8,587 bases of DNA, taken from assembly GCA_964398215.1 (NCBI GenBank), contig CAYNNP010000269.1, positions 1 through 8,587 of the forward strand, given 5' to 3'. Both the position numbers and the translations under genes were made by a program. Position 1 is the first letter of the stretch. Every line of letters begins with the position of its first letter. The notes under the pieces were generated by a model that was given only the letters and a program-made list of their open reading frames with translations, was not told the DNA's origin and searched no databases. Of the stretch, positions 1-6,600 are shown one piece after another. The stretch is from CAYNNP01 sp964398215. Lineage in GTDB: Bacteria > Planctomycetota > Planctomycetia > Pirellulales > Pirellulaceae.

Positions 1-1
1 T

Positions 2-634
2 GACGTTCGCGGTAACGGTGGCGGCTCTCGGGACGCGCTGCGAGCTCTTGCGTCATACCTCCTGTCGCCCAACGATCCGCCTCGAGTTGCAAGCGCCGCG
101 AAGTACCGTTTGCATCCGAGTTTTGATTCCCAGCATCTTGAGGCTCGATTTATGTATCCGCCTGACTCGCAGCAGTGGTCCAAGGCCGAAAAAGAAGCGA
201 TCGCGGCCTTTGCCAAATCCTTCAAGCCAGAATGGACTCCAACAGAAGACCAATTTAGCGAGTGGCACTACATGGTGTTGAGTCGAATGGATAAACCCGA
301 GATCGAGCATTACGGCAAACCCGTTGTTGTTCTTTGCGACTCAGGTTGCTTTAGCGCGACCGACATCTTCTTGGCAGCGCTCAAGGGCATGCCAAACGTA
401 ACCCTGATGGGCACCGCCAGTAGCGGCGGCAGCGCAAGGTCCATTAGCTCTCGCGTACCCATCGTCAACCTAAGGATCAAGCTCGCATCGATGGCATCGT
501 TTCAACCGAATGGCAAACTTTACGACGGCAACGGCGTTATTCCCGACATTCAGATTGAATCGAATCCGAATTACCTAATCGGGAAATCAGACGATGTGCT
601 TAAGAGAGCAGTTGAGCACGTCTTGAAGAAGTGA
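2..634 (+). CDS. S41 family peptidase, C-terminal part (5' end outside window)
   Basis: This is the C-terminal 210 residues of an S41 (tail-specific/tricorn-like) serine peptidase. The reading frame is open from base 2, so the N-terminal part lies upstream of the window. The fragment begins with the family motif DVRGNGGGSRDAL. About 100 residues later comes VVLCDSGCFSATDIF, where the Ser of FSATD (codon 353-355) is the expected nucleophile. GTASSGGSARS and the closing DGNGVIPDIQIE are also typical of the S41 core. The residue 25 positions after the Ser, where CtpA-type enzymes carry the catalytic Lys, is Gly (428-430). The protein therefore looks more like the S41B/IRBP/tricorn branch, which uses a His/Ser/Glu arrangement, than like CtpA. 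In planctomycetes such proteins usually carry a signal peptide and act in the envelope, but that part is not visible here. It converges on the minus-strand gene ending at 776. Confidence 0.86.
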   Translation, partial: DVRGNGGGSRDALRALASYLLSPNDPPRVASAAKYRLHPSFDSQHLEARFMYPPDSQQWSKAEKEAIAAFAKSFKPEWTPTEDQFSEWHYMVLSRMDKPEIEHYGKPVVVLCDSGCFSATDIFLAALKGMPNVTLMGTASSGGSARSISSRVPIVNLRIKLASMASFQPNGKLYDGNGVIPDIQIESNPNYLIGKSDDVLKRAVEHVLKK

Positions 635-638
635 CTTT

Positions 639-658
639 GTCGCTAGCCAGTTGGCGAC
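639..658 (+). terminator. possible stem-loop after the S41 gene
   Basis: GTCGC (639-643) and GCGAC (654-658) are perfect complements. The stem can extend to eight pairs with T-G and A-T pairs, leaving a four-base loop. It starts 5 bases after the peptidase stop codon in a convergent 141-bp spacer, a sensible place for transcription to end. No T-run follows it, so a canonical intrinsic terminator is not shown. Confidence 0.25.
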
Positions 659-775
659 GTCGGATCAGTAAATCAACAAGCAAAGGTTTTAGTTTTTAGA
701 TTTATCACTGTCTACCAAATGTCGGCTGAAATTCGGTGGTGTCGAGCAACGTTGTGTTTTTGCGACCTTTTGTGA

Positions 776-1711
776 TTACTCTTCGTCAGGTTCGTTTTTC
801 TGTTTGACGATGTACTTGCCGCCTCCGGCGTAGGTAAGTTTGCTTTTGTCGATAAACACTCCGCCGTTTGCAGTTACGACTTGAGGGCCGTCTGTTTTTA
901 GTCGCATTTCAAATTCCAGATTGTATCGTTTCTCGTTCTTCTCTTGGATACTCCATCTCATCTTGTTTAGCAGCACGCCATCCTCATCCGTGTCGGCATA
1001 GCTGCGGATTTGGTTGGGGAAAGCAACCGGATTTGTCCGGACATAGGGAGATCCAGTGCTAGACCCTGACTTTGAAAATGGCTCCAACAGATCTTTCGAG
1101 ACGGAACGAAAGTGCTCGCTGTTGCTTTCGATTTTGAGCGTAAGCTGTCTGGGGTCCCGGTACTTCGCGCCCTTTTTGATGGGCAGATCCAACAGAACGC
1201 GAAACCCTGCTGGGCCTTCTATTGGAAAATCCAGCTTCGTTGTATTCACAGTCTTTTTAGTGACGAAATCTATTTTGGCTATTTGAAGCGAAAAGACATG
1301 CTGTCCTTGGGGGACGGAGAAATGGAGCGTATCGTTCATGTGCAATTTATCAGTGGATGCAAACACGATAAACGAAGTTGGGTTGGGGGCAAAATCACCG
1401 ATCTCGCGATACTTTCGATAAATTCTGCTCAGTTGATCACGCTGGAAATCTGCCACCTCTCCTTTTTCGGCAAGGTCACGCTTGCGTTTCTCGACAGAAA
1501 GCATTTCGAGACGGGCACGCTCGCTTTTCGCAGTCACAGCTGCCAATTCGTTATCCAATTTCGTTGCGTCACGATGCGTTACTATGATCACACCCAGCAG
1601 CGGCATCGCAAACAGCGAGAATATGACCCAGCGAACGCGATTGAAACGCGGGAGTTTCGTGACCTGAGAATCACTCATCGGAATCTTCGCGTTTGGATCG
1701 AGGGTAGTCAT
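776..1711 (-). CDS. hypothetical membrane-anchored coiled-coil protein (second gene of pair)
   Basis: I do not recognise this family. With the first ATG the protein has 311 residues. There is a short polar N-terminus, one hydrophobic helix at about 28-45 (WVIFSLFAMPLLGVIIV), and a charged heptad-rich segment at about 48-100 predicted to form a coiled coil. A beta-rich C-terminal region with no cysteines follows, containing the motif FSVPQGQHVFSLQIAKI at 131-147. Topology is probably a cytoplasmic N-terminus with the rest outside the inner membrane. An internal ATG at 1678 (Met12) overlaps the upstream stop by 8 bases (ATGAGTGA) and would give 300 residues. The first ATG overlaps the upstream gene by 41 bases. 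Neither start has a clear ribosome site, and I cannot decide between them. The tight overlap implies translational coupling and a shared job with the upstream gene, which has the same architecture. Confidence 0.75.
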   Translation of the reverse strand: MTTLDPNAKIPMSDSQVTKLPRFNRVRWVIFSLFAMPLLGVIIVTHRDATKLDNELAAVTAKSERARLEMLSVEKRKRDLAEKGEVADFQRDQLSRIYRKYREIGDFAPNPTSFIVFASTDKLHMNDTLHFSVPQGQHVFSLQIAKIDFVTKKTVNTTKLDFPIEGPAGFRVLLDLPIKKGAKYRDPRQLTLKIESNSEHFRSVSKDLLEPFSKSGSSTGSPYVRTNPVAFPNQIRSYADTDEDGVLLNKMRWSIQEKNEKRYNLEFEMRLKTDGPQVVTANGGVFIDKSKLTYAGGGKYIVKQKNEPDEE

Positions 1712-2501
1712 CGAACTTCACACTTTGGTCGCGCGAAAGCCAAGCCCAGAATTCGAAGACAGCCTGTTTGTCTTCTTTGTGATCGATTTCGATGTCCGCC
1801 AAAAAATACGTGCGGCCACGTAAATCAATATCGGATTGCACGCGAGAATTGACAGTTGACCAAGAGTTGATGACGTTTTTCGGTGAGGCTACTTCACAGA
1901 TTGCCAGCACTTGCCCGTCAAGTTCCAGCGTGATTGCCGCATGGCTTGCTTCGTTGCGATGTCGCGAAATGGTGATATGAAGGTCATGAATTCCTGGCGG
2001 AATCTGTATTTGCGACTTCGCCGATACACTCAACGGTGATGTCTCCAGCCACTCTTGAGCATCCAGTTCTCTTTTGTTGCGATCTAAATCATTTGGTGCC
2101 GACGCGACCGCCGAACGCAAAAAAACGGGTGTCTGCTCAGGAACTGATATCCGGTAGTGAGTGGGCGATTGATGCCTTGCAGAACTAACTGTCGGTACGC
2201 TGCGAATGCTGACTTTGCCTAGTCGAGGCTCGACAATTCCATAACGCTGCTGCACCTCGGGAAAACCCTCCAAAGCGACCTGATGCACCTTCGCGACTTC
2301 AGCGTAAAAATCCAGCCTAGCAGTCGAATCGACCAATCCGTTTTCTAGGTTTTGCTTCGTCGTCTCGAAATTCTGTAAATCGGCTTCTGTTTGAACGATT
2401 CGTTCACGCAAGTTGTACTTTCGTTCGTAGCCAAGCCAGCCGACTGCTGCCAGTGCTGCGAGCAAAGTGAACAGTAACAGATCCTTTATCTCAAATCGCA
2501 A
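1671..2501 (-). CDS. hypothetical membrane-anchored coiled-coil protein (first gene of pair)
   Basis: This is a 276-residue protein of unknown function. The N-terminus MRFEIKDLLLFTLLAALAAV resembles the short hydrophobic anchors common on planctomycete proteins, and a membrane helix covers about 7-25. A coiled coil at about 27-58 follows, then a linker and a beta-rich domain. At 165-180 lies QIQIPPGIHDLHITIS, which parallels the VPQGQHVFSLQI motif of the downstream neighbour. The start is TTG: the frame has a TGA 12 bases upstream of it and no ATG before the hydrophobic segment. A GAGGG six bases ahead supports the TTG. The last codons overlap the start of the downstream gene, so the two are probably co-transcribed and translationally coupled. 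The C-terminus is acidic and basic (SKREDSDE). No catalytic motif is visible. A structural or envelope-adaptor role is only a guess. Confidence 0.75.
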   Translation of the reverse strand: MRFEIKDLLLFTLLAALAAVGWLGYERKYNLRERIVQTEADLQNFETTKQNLENGLVDSTARLDFYAEVAKVHQVALEGFPEVQQRYGIVEPRLGKVSIRSVPTVSSARHQSPTHYRISVPEQTPVFLRSAVASAPNDLDRNKRELDAQEWLETSPLSVSAKSQIQIPPGIHDLHITISRHRNEASHAAITLELDGQVLAICEVASPKNVINSWSTVNSRVQSDIDLRGRTYFLADIEIDHKEDKQAVFEFWAWLSRDQSVKFDDYPRSKREDSDE

Positions 2502-2507
2502 GTGATG

Positions 2508-2512
2508 CCCTC
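2508..2512 (-). promoter_or_regulatory. ribosome binding site supporting a TTG start
   Basis: On the minus strand GAGGG lies six bases ahead of the TTG at 2501-2499. It is one of the few recognisable Shine-Dalgarno sequences in the window. Together with the in-frame TGA just upstream, it fixes the start of the coiled-coil protein gene. Confidence 0.6.
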
Positions 2513-2616
2513 AGCGCGAAGTTATCAAACGAGCCGTGAAATCTTAACAACGGTGACAGTGTAGAAATAGCGTTTCTGCGCCAGTTCGTAGCACTCTTAG
2601 ACATCAATCATTCCGA

Positions 2617-2755
2617 TTAGCTGGACAGCGCCACTTTGTGATCAGAATACCGGGATCCGCCGACTCATCAGCCGCAGAGCGTTAGCTTCCGGTTCGTGCG
2701 ACAATAACCGGGTGATAACGCGCGGCCGCTGATAAAAGTGGCGCGATCCAGCTAA
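2617..2755. repeat. large nested imperfect palindrome (MITE/REP-like element)
   Basis: Outer arms: the left arm (2617-2645) reads TTAGCTGGA, then GCGCCACTTT, then ATCAG. The right arm (2729-2755) carries the reverse complements CTGAT, AAAGTGGCGC and TCCAGCTAA in mirrored order, with only short mismatched gaps. Inner arms: 2667-2694 pairs with 2706-2733 at 22 of 28 positions, with blocks AACCGG, TAACGC and GCTGAT, around an 11-base loop (2695-2705). The left side has an unpaired stretch (2646-2666) bounded by two copies of ATCAG. A further inverted pair, GTTCGTAG (2584-2591) and CTACGAAC (2763-2770), may extend the structure to 2581-2772. The ends can be read as GCTGGA...TCCAGC flanked by TA on both sides, as expected for a TA-targeting element. 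No transposase is encoded. It could also act as a REP-type hairpin or a structured RNA. Its structure is seen directly; its nature is inferred. Confidence 0.8.
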
Positions 2756-3027
2756 GCAGTCACTACGAACGGATCTCGAATTTGCGCTGCAAATCGATTC
2801 GGCACTCGTTTTGTAGCCTGCCGTCGGACTGTAATGCCATCCGTGTGCAGTTAGCATAACCGCGACGGAACTGAACTGTCCACTGATTCTGTTCGTCAAC
2901 AGGTACAGTTTTTTAACTTAGAGACTTGCACTCGGCAGGTGAAACTTAGCCAGAGCATGGAGAGCCGAGTACCGTACAACAAGAGCTAGAGAGAATCAAA
3001 AGCAAGCGAGTGATTGCGTCACGACGC

Positions 3028-3831
3028 CTACTTGATGCAATACAGTCGTTTTTCGGAACGGAGATATGCCACGTTGTCCACGATGGCTGGCGTTGCATTG
3101 AAATCGGAGTCGTCGAGCGCTGGATTGTGAGCGACCAGATTCATCTCTGGGTCTGCATCAAATACGACAGTTCCGCTACGGCGAGTAACAACAAAAATGT
3201 GGTCACCTGCTTTCACTGGTGACGCATAGACAGGGCGACCACCAGATTTCAGGTCTGGCACACGCGTTCGCGTTACGGTTTCCCCCGTCTTTGCATTCAC
3301 ACAGAACGCTTGCCCGCGATCAGTGACCCAGTAAAGGTGGCCGTCATGCAACAGAGGCGTTGGAACGTAACTGCTGTCTCGACTGTACCACAGGCTGTGA
3401 GTATCCGTGATGTCCTTTCGTCCCCTGCGTTTGATGGCGTTGGTTTCTTGTGCGGGATAGCCACCAAACGTATAGAACGCATCCTTGCCAACGACGACAC
3501 TGAGGCTGACGTTTCCACCGTTGTTGATTTGGCAAAACCATCGCAGCTTTCCGTTGCTTACATTCAATCCCCATACTTCACCTGGCATCGAAATCACCGC
3601 CTCCATCACGCCACCTTCGCCAGGCACAATGACCGGCGTCGCATAACAGAGTTCTAGGCCATCATATTCTGCCTTCCAAAGCTCTTTGCCGGTTGCCGCA
3701 TCAAGCCCGATGATGGCACGAGCTTCTTCGGACGCGTTCACGATCCGAGTATTTTCATGCAGAACGGGACTCGCACCTGATCCCCATCTTTTGCTCGCCG
3801 ACATTTGTCCAAGATCCTTCTGCCAAACCAT
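3028..3831 (-). pseudogene. PQQ-like beta-propeller protein, 5'-truncated
   Basis: The frame encodes a PQQ-like beta-propeller with repeated blade motifs: GLDAATGKELWKAE, GLNVSNGKLRWFCQ and the weaker CVNAKTGETVTRTR. The natural-looking C-terminus is SDFNATPAIVDNVAYLRSEKRLYCIK. Related planctomycete proteins are usually 400 or more residues with a signal peptide. Here recognisable sequence starts only at about AKMVWQKDLGQMSASKRWG (Met codon 3829-3831), leaving about 267 residues with no signal peptide and no first blades. The frame stays open to an ATG at 3951, but those 40 extra residues are the antisense of a sigma-factor fragment and do not look like protein. I therefore call a truncated, probably non-functional gene. 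The family usually sits in the periplasm or cell surface and rarely has a proven enzymatic role. It could still be expressed as a 267- or 307-residue protein. Confidence 0.72.
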
Positions 3832-3842
3832 TTTCGCACGAT

Positions 3843-4016
3843 TGTGAAGTACTTCTGGATAAGCTGAACGACGAGACTTTGCAAGCGATCGCGATGTTAC
3901 GACTCGAAAAATACAGTGTGGATGAAATCGCTGAGCGCATTGGTTGTGCACGTCGCAGCGTCGAACGACGTTTGAATCTCATTCGCAGTATTTGGGAAAG
4001 CGAATTGCAATCGTAA
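3843..4016 (+). pseudogene. ECF sigma factor remnant, sigma-4 region only
   Basis: Reading the plus strand up to TAA at 4014-4016 gives about 57 residues beginning CEVLLDKLNDETLQAIAMLR. They continue with YSVDEIAERIGCARRSVERR and end LNLIRSIWESELQS. This is the C-terminal sigma-4 helix-turn-helix of a planctomycete-type ECF sigma factor: the phrase DETL-x-x-IA, then EIAE-x-x-GC-x-x-R-x-VER, then LIR-x-IW is characteristic. Region sigma-2 and the linker are absent. No start codon precedes the homologous part, and further upstream the frame is simply antisense to the PQQ-like gene. The fragment is too short for an intact gene and sits head to head with another truncated gene. It is best read as a remnant left by a rearrangement. 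In intact form such sigma factors often precede a Ser/Thr kinase gene; no kinase is visible here. Confidence 0.77.
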
Positions 4017-4201
4017 CATTGTTCTTGAAGTTCTTTGTTTAGTCAGCATTTCTGGGGAGCGGAACACAGAGCAACTCGGCCGTTTCCATGTCCAATTCCA
4101 CAGCGGAACGTAAAAATCTTTTGTTGTCGCACAGTTTACTCGAAGATCAGGAATCGGTATTTCTGCCCGCCAGCATGCCTATGGAATCAATAGGCGAATT
4201 G

Positions 4202-4222
4202 GTAAAAGCAAAGCTGTTTTAC
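4202..4222 (-). terminator. candidate terminator hairpin downstream of serA
   Basis: GTAAAA and TTTTAC, with inner AGC and GCT, form a stem of about eight pairs with a two-base bulge and an AAA loop. It lies 27 bases past the serA stop codon, read on the minus strand. There is no separate T-run after the stem, so the strength of termination is uncertain. Nothing convincing is seen in the rest of 4017-4249. Confidence 0.3.
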
Positions 4223-4249
4223 TTGCTGCGGCGAGCGTTCTTGATCAGA

Positions 4250-5422
4250 TTACGAGGCAGCGCCAAGCGATCGGACTGACAAGACTCCGTCGATATCGCT
4301 AATGGCGGCTAGCGTTTGTTCGGAGACTTCGCCGTCCAATTCAACGATCGTGTAGGCCAAGTCACCACGCGACTTGTTCAACAGGTCCGCGATGTTTTGG
4401 TTAGCGTTGGCGAGGATCGTTGAAATTTGACCCACCATGTTTGGCACGTTTGCGTTTGCAATTGTGATTCGGTGGCCGTTGCGGGGTAAAATCGCTTCTG
4501 GAAAATTCACCGAATTGCGAATGGTTCCGTTCTCCAGGTACTCGCGCACGTTGTCGGCAACCATGACCGCGCAATTCTCTTCGGCTTCGTTGGTCGAAGC
4601 GCCCAGGTGCGGAAAAGAAATCACACGGTCGTGTTTTAGCAAAGCGTTGTTTGGAAAGTCAGCGACGTACGAGTGAAGATGATCGCTATCCAAACTTGCC
4701 AGTATGGCTTCTTCGTCACAGATCCCGCCACGAGCGAGGTTCACAATGATTCCGCCTTTGGGCATCATTGCGAGACGTGCAGCGTTAACGATTCCACGAG
4801 TTGCATCAAGCAGTGGAACGTGGACGCTGATCACATCGGATTGGCTGAAAAGGTGTTCCAGGTTGAGCGCTGAATCGACGTCACTAGAAAGCTGCCAGGC
4901 GCTTTGAACAGAAATTTGCGGATCGTACCCGACAACTTTCATGCCTAGTGATGAGGCTGCGTTTGCGACTCGCAGGCCGATTGCACCGAGCCCAATAACG
5001 CCCAATGTTTTGGATGGAAGTTCCGAACCGACGAAGTTCTTTTTGCCGGATTCGACCGCCTTGGTAACTTCTTCGTCGGTTCCCGATAAAGAGGCGGCAA
5101 ACAATTGCGAGGCTGGAATATTACGCGCGGCCATCAGGATACCAGCGATGACCAATTCTTTGACGGCGTTCGCGTTCGCGCCAGGAGCATTGAATACCGG
5201 AACGCCACGGCTGGACATCTGGTCAACAGGGATGTTGTTGACACCAGCGCCCGCGCGTCCAATTGCAACGACGGATTCTGGGATGTCCATGTCGTGCATT
5301 TTGAATGACCGCAACAAGACAGCGTCGGGACTGCCGATGTCAGAGGCAACCTCGTAGGACTCGCGAGGTAAACGCTGCAAGCCTTTGATGGAAATGTTGT
5401 TCAGCGTCAGGATCTTGTGCAT
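4250..5422 (-). CDS. serA: D-3-phosphoglycerate dehydrogenase
   Basis: SerA oxidises 3-phosphoglycerate to 3-phosphohydroxypyruvate with NAD+, the first step of serine synthesis, in the cytoplasm. The 390-residue length fits the short SerA class with one C-terminal ACT domain. Visible features: the substrate-side motif GRAGAGVNNIP (55-65), the Rossmann loop GLGAIG (144-149), Asp167 of VGYDP for NAD ribose binding, catalytic Arg231 in NLARGG and catalytic His272 in PHLGAST. The ACT domain covers about 318-388 (ITIANANVPNMVGQIS) and in relatives binds serine for feedback control. Where E. coli SerA has the catalytic-triad Glu (FPTE), this protein reads FPNN (Asn258-Asn259), a possible substitution. 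The ATG at 5422 gives a standard N-terminus (MHKILTLNNIS). It follows serC by 65 bases on the same strand and is likely co-transcribed with it. Confidence 0.96.
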   Translation of the reverse strand: MHKILTLNNISIKGLQRLPRESYEVASDIGSPDAVLLRSFKMHDMDIPESVVAIGRAGAGVNNIPVDQMSSRGVPVFNAPGANANAVKELVIAGILMAARNIPASQLFAASLSGTDEEVTKAVESGKKNFVGSELPSKTLGVIGLGAIGLRVANAASSLGMKVVGYDPQISVQSAWQLSSDVDSALNLEHLFSQSDVISVHVPLLDATRGIVNAARLAMMPKGGIIVNLARGGICDEEAILASLDSDHLHSYVADFPNNALLKHDRVISFPHLGASTNEAEENCAVMVADNVREYLENGTIRNSVNFPEAILPRNGHRITIANANVPNMVGQISTILANANQNIADLLNKSRGDLAYTIVELDGEVSEQTLAAISDIDGVLSVRSLGAAS

Positions 5423-5487
5423 GAAATTCTTGGGTGTCGGAATGCTTGGTATTGGTGGTGAAAGTCGCTGTCAGCGGCGATTGGTTT

Positions 5488-6600
5488 TTAACCGTTTTGA
5501 GCCGCGAAATCTTTCATGAAGTTTGCGAGGGTTTGTGCGCCTTCAAGTGGCATTGCGTTATAAACGCTCGCGCGAATCCCACCCACGCTGCGGTGTCCTT
5601 TCAGCGCGGACAGGTCAAGCTCTGCGGCTTGGGAAATGAATTTTTCCTGCAAGGTGTCATCCGCAAACTTGAAAGTCACATTCATCTTCGAGCGACAATC
5701 CGTCTGGGCGTGTCCGATGTAGAATTCGCTGTTGGCATCAATCACGTCATACAGCAACTGTGATTTTTGTTGGTTGAGTTTTTCGATTGCCGAAATTCCA
5801 CCAATGTCATCGTTCAACCACCGAGCGACTTTTCCCAATACGTAAATCGCAAACGTGGGAGGCGTGTTCCATTCAGAGTCGGCTTTCGCATGATTGTTGT
5901 ACAGCATGTAGCCCGGAAGATCTTCGCTTCCGAGCTGGAGTAAATCGCGACGGATGACGACGACGGTCACACCGGCCGGTCCAGCATTCTTTTGGGCACA
6001 GGCATACATCATCCCGTACTTGTCGATGTCCAAAGGTCGAGACAGAAAATCGCTGGATGCATCGCACACGAGCGGTACGTTGCTTGGGCACTCGGGTTCC
6101 GACTGAAACTGCACGCCTTGGATGGTTTCGTTGCTGCAGTAGTACAGATACGCGTCGTCATCGTTGACTTGGTAGTCATCTGACGAAGGCACATGGTTGA
6201 AGTTTGATTCGGCGGCGTCGTAAGCGACTTGGGCATCACCTTCTTTGACCGCCTGTGCGACTGCTTTTTTGCCCCATGTGCCGGTCACTAGGTACTTGGC
6301 TGTTTTGCCAGTGCCCTTCATCAGATTGGCTGGGATCATTGAAAACTGAAGCGCCGCACCGCCTTGCAAAAACAGGACTGCATAGTCGTCGCTGATATTC
6401 AACAGTTTGCGAATGCCGTTTTCCGCATCATGCAGAATGTCAACAAAGATCTTGTTGCGATGACTGATTTCCAAAAGAGAGCAGCCGGCGCCGGGCAAGC
6501 ACAACAGTTCCGCTTGGACCTCTTTGAGGACCGATTCTGGCAAGGCCGCCGGGCCTGCGGAAAAATTGAATACGCGTTTCTCAGTGGCTGTTGCAGTCAT
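5488..6600 (-). CDS. serC: phosphoserine aminotransferase
   Basis: SerC is a PLP-dependent class V aminotransferase. It converts 3-phosphohydroxypyruvate and glutamate to O-phosphoserine and 2-oxoglutarate, and the same fold can serve pyridoxal phosphate synthesis. The 370-residue length is normal. Motifs in order: FNFSAGPAALP (11-21), the substrate-binding SHR (46-48), LQGGAALQF (78-86), Trp109 of GTWG that stacks on PLP, NET (157-159), Asp180 in VCDASSDFLSRP, and the Schiff-base Lys204 in CAQKNAGPAG. Further on are NTPPT (245-249) and the phosphate-binding GHRSVGGIRAS (335-345). The ATG at 6600 gives the expected short lead before FNFSAGP. No Shine-Dalgarno is evident. It is the first gene of a serC-serA pair and is divergent from the porin gene. 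Confidence 0.97.
   Translation of the reverse strand: MTATATEKRVFNFSAGPAALPESVLKEVQAELLCLPGAGCSLLEISHRNKIFVDILHDAENGIRKLLNISDDYAVLFLQGGAALQFSMIPANLMKGTGKTAKYLVTGTWGKKAVAQAVKEGDAQVAYDAAESNFNHVPSSDDYQVNDDDAYLYYCSNETIQGVQFQSEPECPSNVPLVCDASSDFLSRPLDIDKYGMMYACAQKNAGPAGVTVVVIRRDLLQLGSEDLPGYMLYNNHAKADSEWNTPPTFAIYVLGKVARWLNDDIGGISAIEKLNQQKSQLLYDVIDANSEFYIGHAQTDCRSKMNVTFKFADDTLQEKFISQAAELDLSALKGHRSVGGIRASVYNAMPLEGAQTLANFMKDFAAQNG

Larger units (their letters stand above)
2502..3027. other. 526-bp spacer with palindromic repeat, no credible gene
   Basis: This stretch separates the start of the coiled-coil gene pair from the end of the truncated PQQ-like gene, both on the minus strand. Its left half is taken up by the large palindrome described separately. 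At 2930-2936 and 2964-2970 there is a perfect 7-base inverted repeat (ACTCGGC / GCCGAGT) with a 27-base loop and no T-run. A minus-strand open frame at 2642-2899 runs through the palindrome and has no recognisable protein character. The promoter for the coiled-coil genes must lie here or further upstream, but I cannot point to convincing -35/-10 boxes. Confidence 0.6.

Noticed and set aside
1112..1852. Plus-strand 246-residue open frame
   Set aside because: It is the antisense shadow of the two coiled-coil genes, which have clear membrane-helix and coiled-coil structure in their own frames.
2642..2899. Minus-strand 85-residue open frame in the spacer
   Set aside because: It runs through the palindromic element, has no recognisable domain or ribosome site, and has a composition unlike the neighbouring proteins.
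3832..3951. N-terminal 40-residue extension of the PQQ-like frame as real protein
   Set aside because: It is exactly antisense to the sigma-4 region of an ECF sigma factor, which has strong protein character on the plus strand.
4088..4279. Plus-strand 63-residue open frame after the sigma-factor remnant
   Set aside because: No recognisable motif or ribosome site, and it overlaps the 3' end of serA tail to tail. It could be debris of a gene once downstream of the sigma factor, but I cannot support that.
5462..5484. Small CGCT/AGCG hairpin between serC and serA
   Set aside because: The stem is only four pairs and lacks a T-run. It is too weak to call an attenuator or terminator.
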